From the NCBI GenBank assembly GCA_963775235.1, contig CAVZHY010000002.1:744001-808000 (forward strand): a stretch of DNA of 64,000 nucleotides, in the 5' to 3' direction. Of this stretch, positions 61,805 to 64,000 are shown piece after piece. The notes under the pieces are model-generated. The model was not told the DNA's origin. It saw nothing but the letters and a program-made list of their open reading frames with translations, and did not search any database. The position numbers were made by a program, and so were the translations under genes. The DNA is from JBBDMC01 sp963775235 (lineage in GTDB: Bacteria; Pseudomonadota; Alphaproteobacteria; Rhizobiales; Kaistiaceae). Every line of letters starts with the position of its first letter. Position 1 is the stretch's first letter.

Positions 61805-63652
61805 ATGCAGACCGTGCGATTGACTGCGGCGCAGGCGTTCGTCCGCTTCCTCGCTTCCCAGATGACGGATATCGATGGTGAAAAGCTGCCGATCTTCGCC
61901 GGCGTGTGGGCGATCTTCGGTCATGGCAACGTCGCCGGGCTCGGCGAGGCGCTCCATGGCGAGCGCCAACGATTGCCCACCTACCGCGGCAATAATGAGC
62001 AGGCGATGGCCCACGCGGCGATTGCCTTTGCCAAGGCCTCGCGGCGGCGGCGGATGATGGTGTGTACGTCGTCTGTCGGTCCCGGCGCCACGAACATGGT
62101 CACCGCGGCGGCGGTTGCCCACGTCAACAGGCTTCCGGTGCTCTTCGTCCCCGGCGATGTCTTTGCGACCCGCATTCCCGACCCGGTCCTTCAGCAGGTG
62201 GAAGATTTCGGCGACGGCACCGCCTCGGCCAATGATTGCTTCCGCCCGGTGTCGCGCTACTTCGATCGCATCACGCGTCCGGAACAACTGATGGCCGCCG
62301 CCCAGCGGGCCATGGGCGTACTTACCGATCCGGCCGAATGCGGACCGGTAACGCTGGCGTTCTGCCAGGATGTGCAAGCCCAGGCCTATGACTACCCGGT
62401 CAGTCTGTTCAGTGAGCGCACGTGGCATCAGCGGCGGTTACGACCCGACACTGACGAACTCGCCGCGGCCGCCGCGGCTCTGCGCGCCGCGACGAAACCG
62501 CTCGCCATTGCCGGTGGGGGGGTGCTTTATTCCGATGCCGACGCCGCGTTACTGAAATTTGCCGAGACCCACGGCGTGCCCGTGGCCGAAACGCAGGCCG
62601 GCAAGTCGTCGATTCCCGCAAGCCAGCCGCTTGCGGTCGGTTCGGTGGGCGTCACCGGCACTTCCGCCGCCAATGCCCTTGCCGAGGAGGCGGACGTCAT
62701 TCTCGCCGTCGGCACCCGCCTGCAGGACTTCACCACCGGCTCGTGGGCACTGTTCAAGAACCCCAAGCGGCGGCTCATCGGGCTTAATGTTCAGCCCTTC
62801 GACGCCTTGAAGCATCGGTCTCTGCCTTTGATTGCCGACGCGCGTGTCGGCCTCGCCGAACTCTCGGCGAAGCTCGCCGGTTGGAAGGCCGGCGCACAGT
62901 GGCAACAGACGATCGCTTCTGGCCGATCCCGCTGGATCGAAGATGCCGGCCGGGCGACCGGTCGCACCAACACCGTGCCGCCGTCGGATGCCCAGGTCAT
63001 CGGCGCAGTGCAGCGGCGTTCCTCTCGCGACACGGTCGTCGTATGTGCCGCCGGCGGCCTGCCCGGCGAACTCCACAAGCTGTGGCAGGCCGAACGCCCC
63101 GGCGGCTATCACCTCGAATACGGCTATTCGTGCATGGGCTACGAGATCGCCGGCGGCATCGGCGTCAAGCTTGCGCTGCCCGATCGCGACGTAGTCGTCA
63201 TGGTCGGCGACGGTTCCTATCTCATGCTGAATTCCGAGATCGCCACATCGGTCCTGCTTGGCCAGAAACTGACGATCGTCGTCCTCGACAATCACGGTTT
63301 TGCCTGCATCACGCGCCTGCAACAGGCGACCGGCGGCGAACGCTTCAACAACCTTTTCGAGGACACGCGCCACGCAGTCCTGCCGACCATCGATTTTCGC
63401 GCGCACGCCGAGTCCCTCGGCGCCATTGCCGAGCGGGTGACGACGGTCGACGAGCTCGAAGCCGCACTCGACCGCGCCAGGGGTAGTGAGCGCACGACCG
63501 TGATCGTCATCGAGACCGATCCGTTCGTGACGACGAAGGCCGGCGGCCACTGGTGGGATGTCGCGATACCCGAGGTTTCGACGCGGCCACAGGTGAAAGC
63601 CGCCCGTGCAGCATACGAGGACGCGCTGGCCGACCAGCGTCTCGGCGATTAG
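61805..63652 (+). CDS. iolD: 3D-trihydroxycyclohexane-1,2-dione acylhydrolase IolD
   Basis: Encodes 615 residues. A thiamine-diphosphate enzyme: the N-terminal domain keeps the catalytic Glu65 (RGNNEQAMAHAA), and the ThDP-magnesium motif is MVGDGSYLMLNSEIA with LDNHGFACITRLQ downstream. IolD hydrolytically opens the trihydroxycyclohexanedione ring in myo-inositol breakdown. TAG is followed at once by AGGAGG for iolE, so translation is coupled. Confidence 0.95.
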   Translation: MQTVRLTAAQAFVRFLASQMTDIDGEKLPIFAGVWAIFGHGNVAGLGEALHGERQRLPTYRGNNEQAMAHAAIAFAKASRRRRMMVCTSSVGPGATNMVTAAAVAHVNRLPVLFVPGDVFATRIPDPVLQQVEDFGDGTASANDCFRPVSRYFDRITRPEQLMAAAQRAMGVLTDPAECGPVTLAFCQDVQAQAYDYPVSLFSERTWHQRRLRPDTDELAAAAAALRAATKPLAIAGGGVLYSDADAALLKFAETHGVPVAETQAGKSSIPASQPLAVGSVGVTGTSAANALAEEADVILAVGTRLQDFTTGSWALFKNPKRRLIGLNVQPFDALKHRSLPLIADARVGLAELSAKLAGWKAGAQWQQTIASGRSRWIEDAGRATGRTNTVPPSDAQVIGAVQRRSSRDTVVVCAAGGLPGELHKLWQAERPGGYHLEYGYSCMGYEIAGGIGVKLALPDRDVVVMVGDGSYLMLNSEIATSVLLGQKLTIVVLDNHGFACITRLQQATGGERFNNLFEDTRHAVLPTIDFRAHAESLGAIAERVTTVDELEAALDRARGSERTTVIVIETDPFVTTKAGGHWWDVAIPEVSTRPQVKAARAAYEDALADQRLGD

Positions 63653-63661
63653 GAGGACTGC

Positions 63662-64000
63662 TTGTCAATTCGCTTTGGCACCAACCCGATCGGCTGGTCG
63701 AATGACGACATGCCGGAGCTTGGGGGCGATACCCCGCTCGAGCAGTGCCTGTCGGAAGCGCGCCAGGCCGGCTTCGAGGGAATGGAGTTGGGCAACAAGT
63801 TCCCGCGCGAACCAGCCGCCCTTCGCAAGGTCCTCTCGGCCCACGGGCTCGCCCTTGTTTCCGGCTGGTACTCCGCCTCACTGCTGAGGCGGACGCCCCG
63901 GCAGGAGATGGAACACCTGCGTCCCCATCTCGACCTCCTCAAGGCGTTGGGCGCGGATGTTCTGGTGTTCGCCGAGACCACCGATACCCACCACGACCAG
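63662..64000 (+). CDS. iolE: Inosose dehydratase IolE, 5' part
   Basis: A TTG at 63662 behind AGGAGGACTGC begins LSIRFGTNPIGWSNDDMPEL, the characteristic N-terminus of IolE, and continues GFEGMELGNKFPREPAALRK to the window edge (113 codons). IolE dehydrates scyllo-inosose to the diketone used by IolD. The 3' end is outside the window. Confidence 0.9.
   Translation, partial: MSIRFGTNPIGWSNDDMPELGGDTPLEQCLSEARQAGFEGMELGNKFPREPAALRKVLSAHGLALVSGWYSASLLRRTPRQEMEHLRPHLDLLKALGADVLVFAETTDTHHDQ

Noticed and set aside
1..64000. CRISPR arrays, transposases, integrases or phage genes
   Set aside because: No regularly spaced repeats, transposase motifs or phage structural genes were seen on reading through; genome plasticity is suggested only by the adenylation remnant at 33.4 kb.

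Overview
This is a GC-rich stretch of an alphaproteobacterial chromosome. The evidence is the lptC-lptA-lptB-rpoN-hpf-ptsN gene order, the DUF1150/Hsp20 pair, an MCE protein fused to an ABC auxiliary domain, and a large inositol/sugar uptake region. A Rhodospirillales-like genome is my best guess, but that placement is inference. I saw no rRNA, tRNA, CRISPR array, insertion sequence or prophage.

Layout. 1-5.1 kb: LPS export genes (lptC, lptA, lptB), sigma-54, a short hibernation factor and PtsN, all on the plus strand. 4.8-5.6 kb: DUF1150 and Hsp20 on the minus strand behind a sigma-32-like promoter. 5.7-7.2 kb: a REC-GGDEF-PilZ protein. 7.2-10.4 kb: an Mla-type lipid transporter operon. 10.7-13.1 kb: thioredoxin/CcdA, then arsenate reductase with an aquaglyceroporin. 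13-16.2 kb: a ferritin-like/ferredoxin-like/double-CDGSH protein and dihydroorotase. 16.5-18 kb: a frameshifted MFS exporter. 18-23 kb: a sensory module made of a symporter-histidine kinase, a small membrane protein, a lone receiver and a frameshifted XRE/COG3800 regulator. 23.2-28.5 kb: a branched-chain-amino-acid-type ABC operon whose binding-protein gene carries three frame breaks.

28.6-36.2 kb looks accessory: two glycosyltransferases, two PAPS sulfotransferases, a stand-alone adenylation enzyme, a carrier-thioesterase protein and the tail of a second adenylation gene. 36.5-37.5 kb holds two small exported proteins. 37.9-54.7 kb is carbohydrate-oriented: glpK (frameshifted), a CUT1 sugar importer operon containing an argininosuccinate-lyase-like enzyme, a large PIG-L deacetylase, a heterodimeric ABC exporter (one half frameshifted), a SIS-domain sugar isomerase, an SDR and a Gfo/Idh/MocA dehydrogenase. 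54.7-64 kb is a probable inositol region: a TIM-barrel isomerase and CUT2 ABC importer on minus, and an RpiR regulator, an IolC-DUF2090 fusion, iolD and the start of iolE on plus. GGAA-N6-TTCC-type sites flank the regulator gene.

Five conserved genes carry seven single-base indels in total. In each case the length divides by three once the indels are restored and the flanking reading frames stay intact, so sequencing or assembly error is more likely than gene decay, but I cannot decide this from sequence alone. Functional calls rest on motifs and context read by eye; no database search was run.
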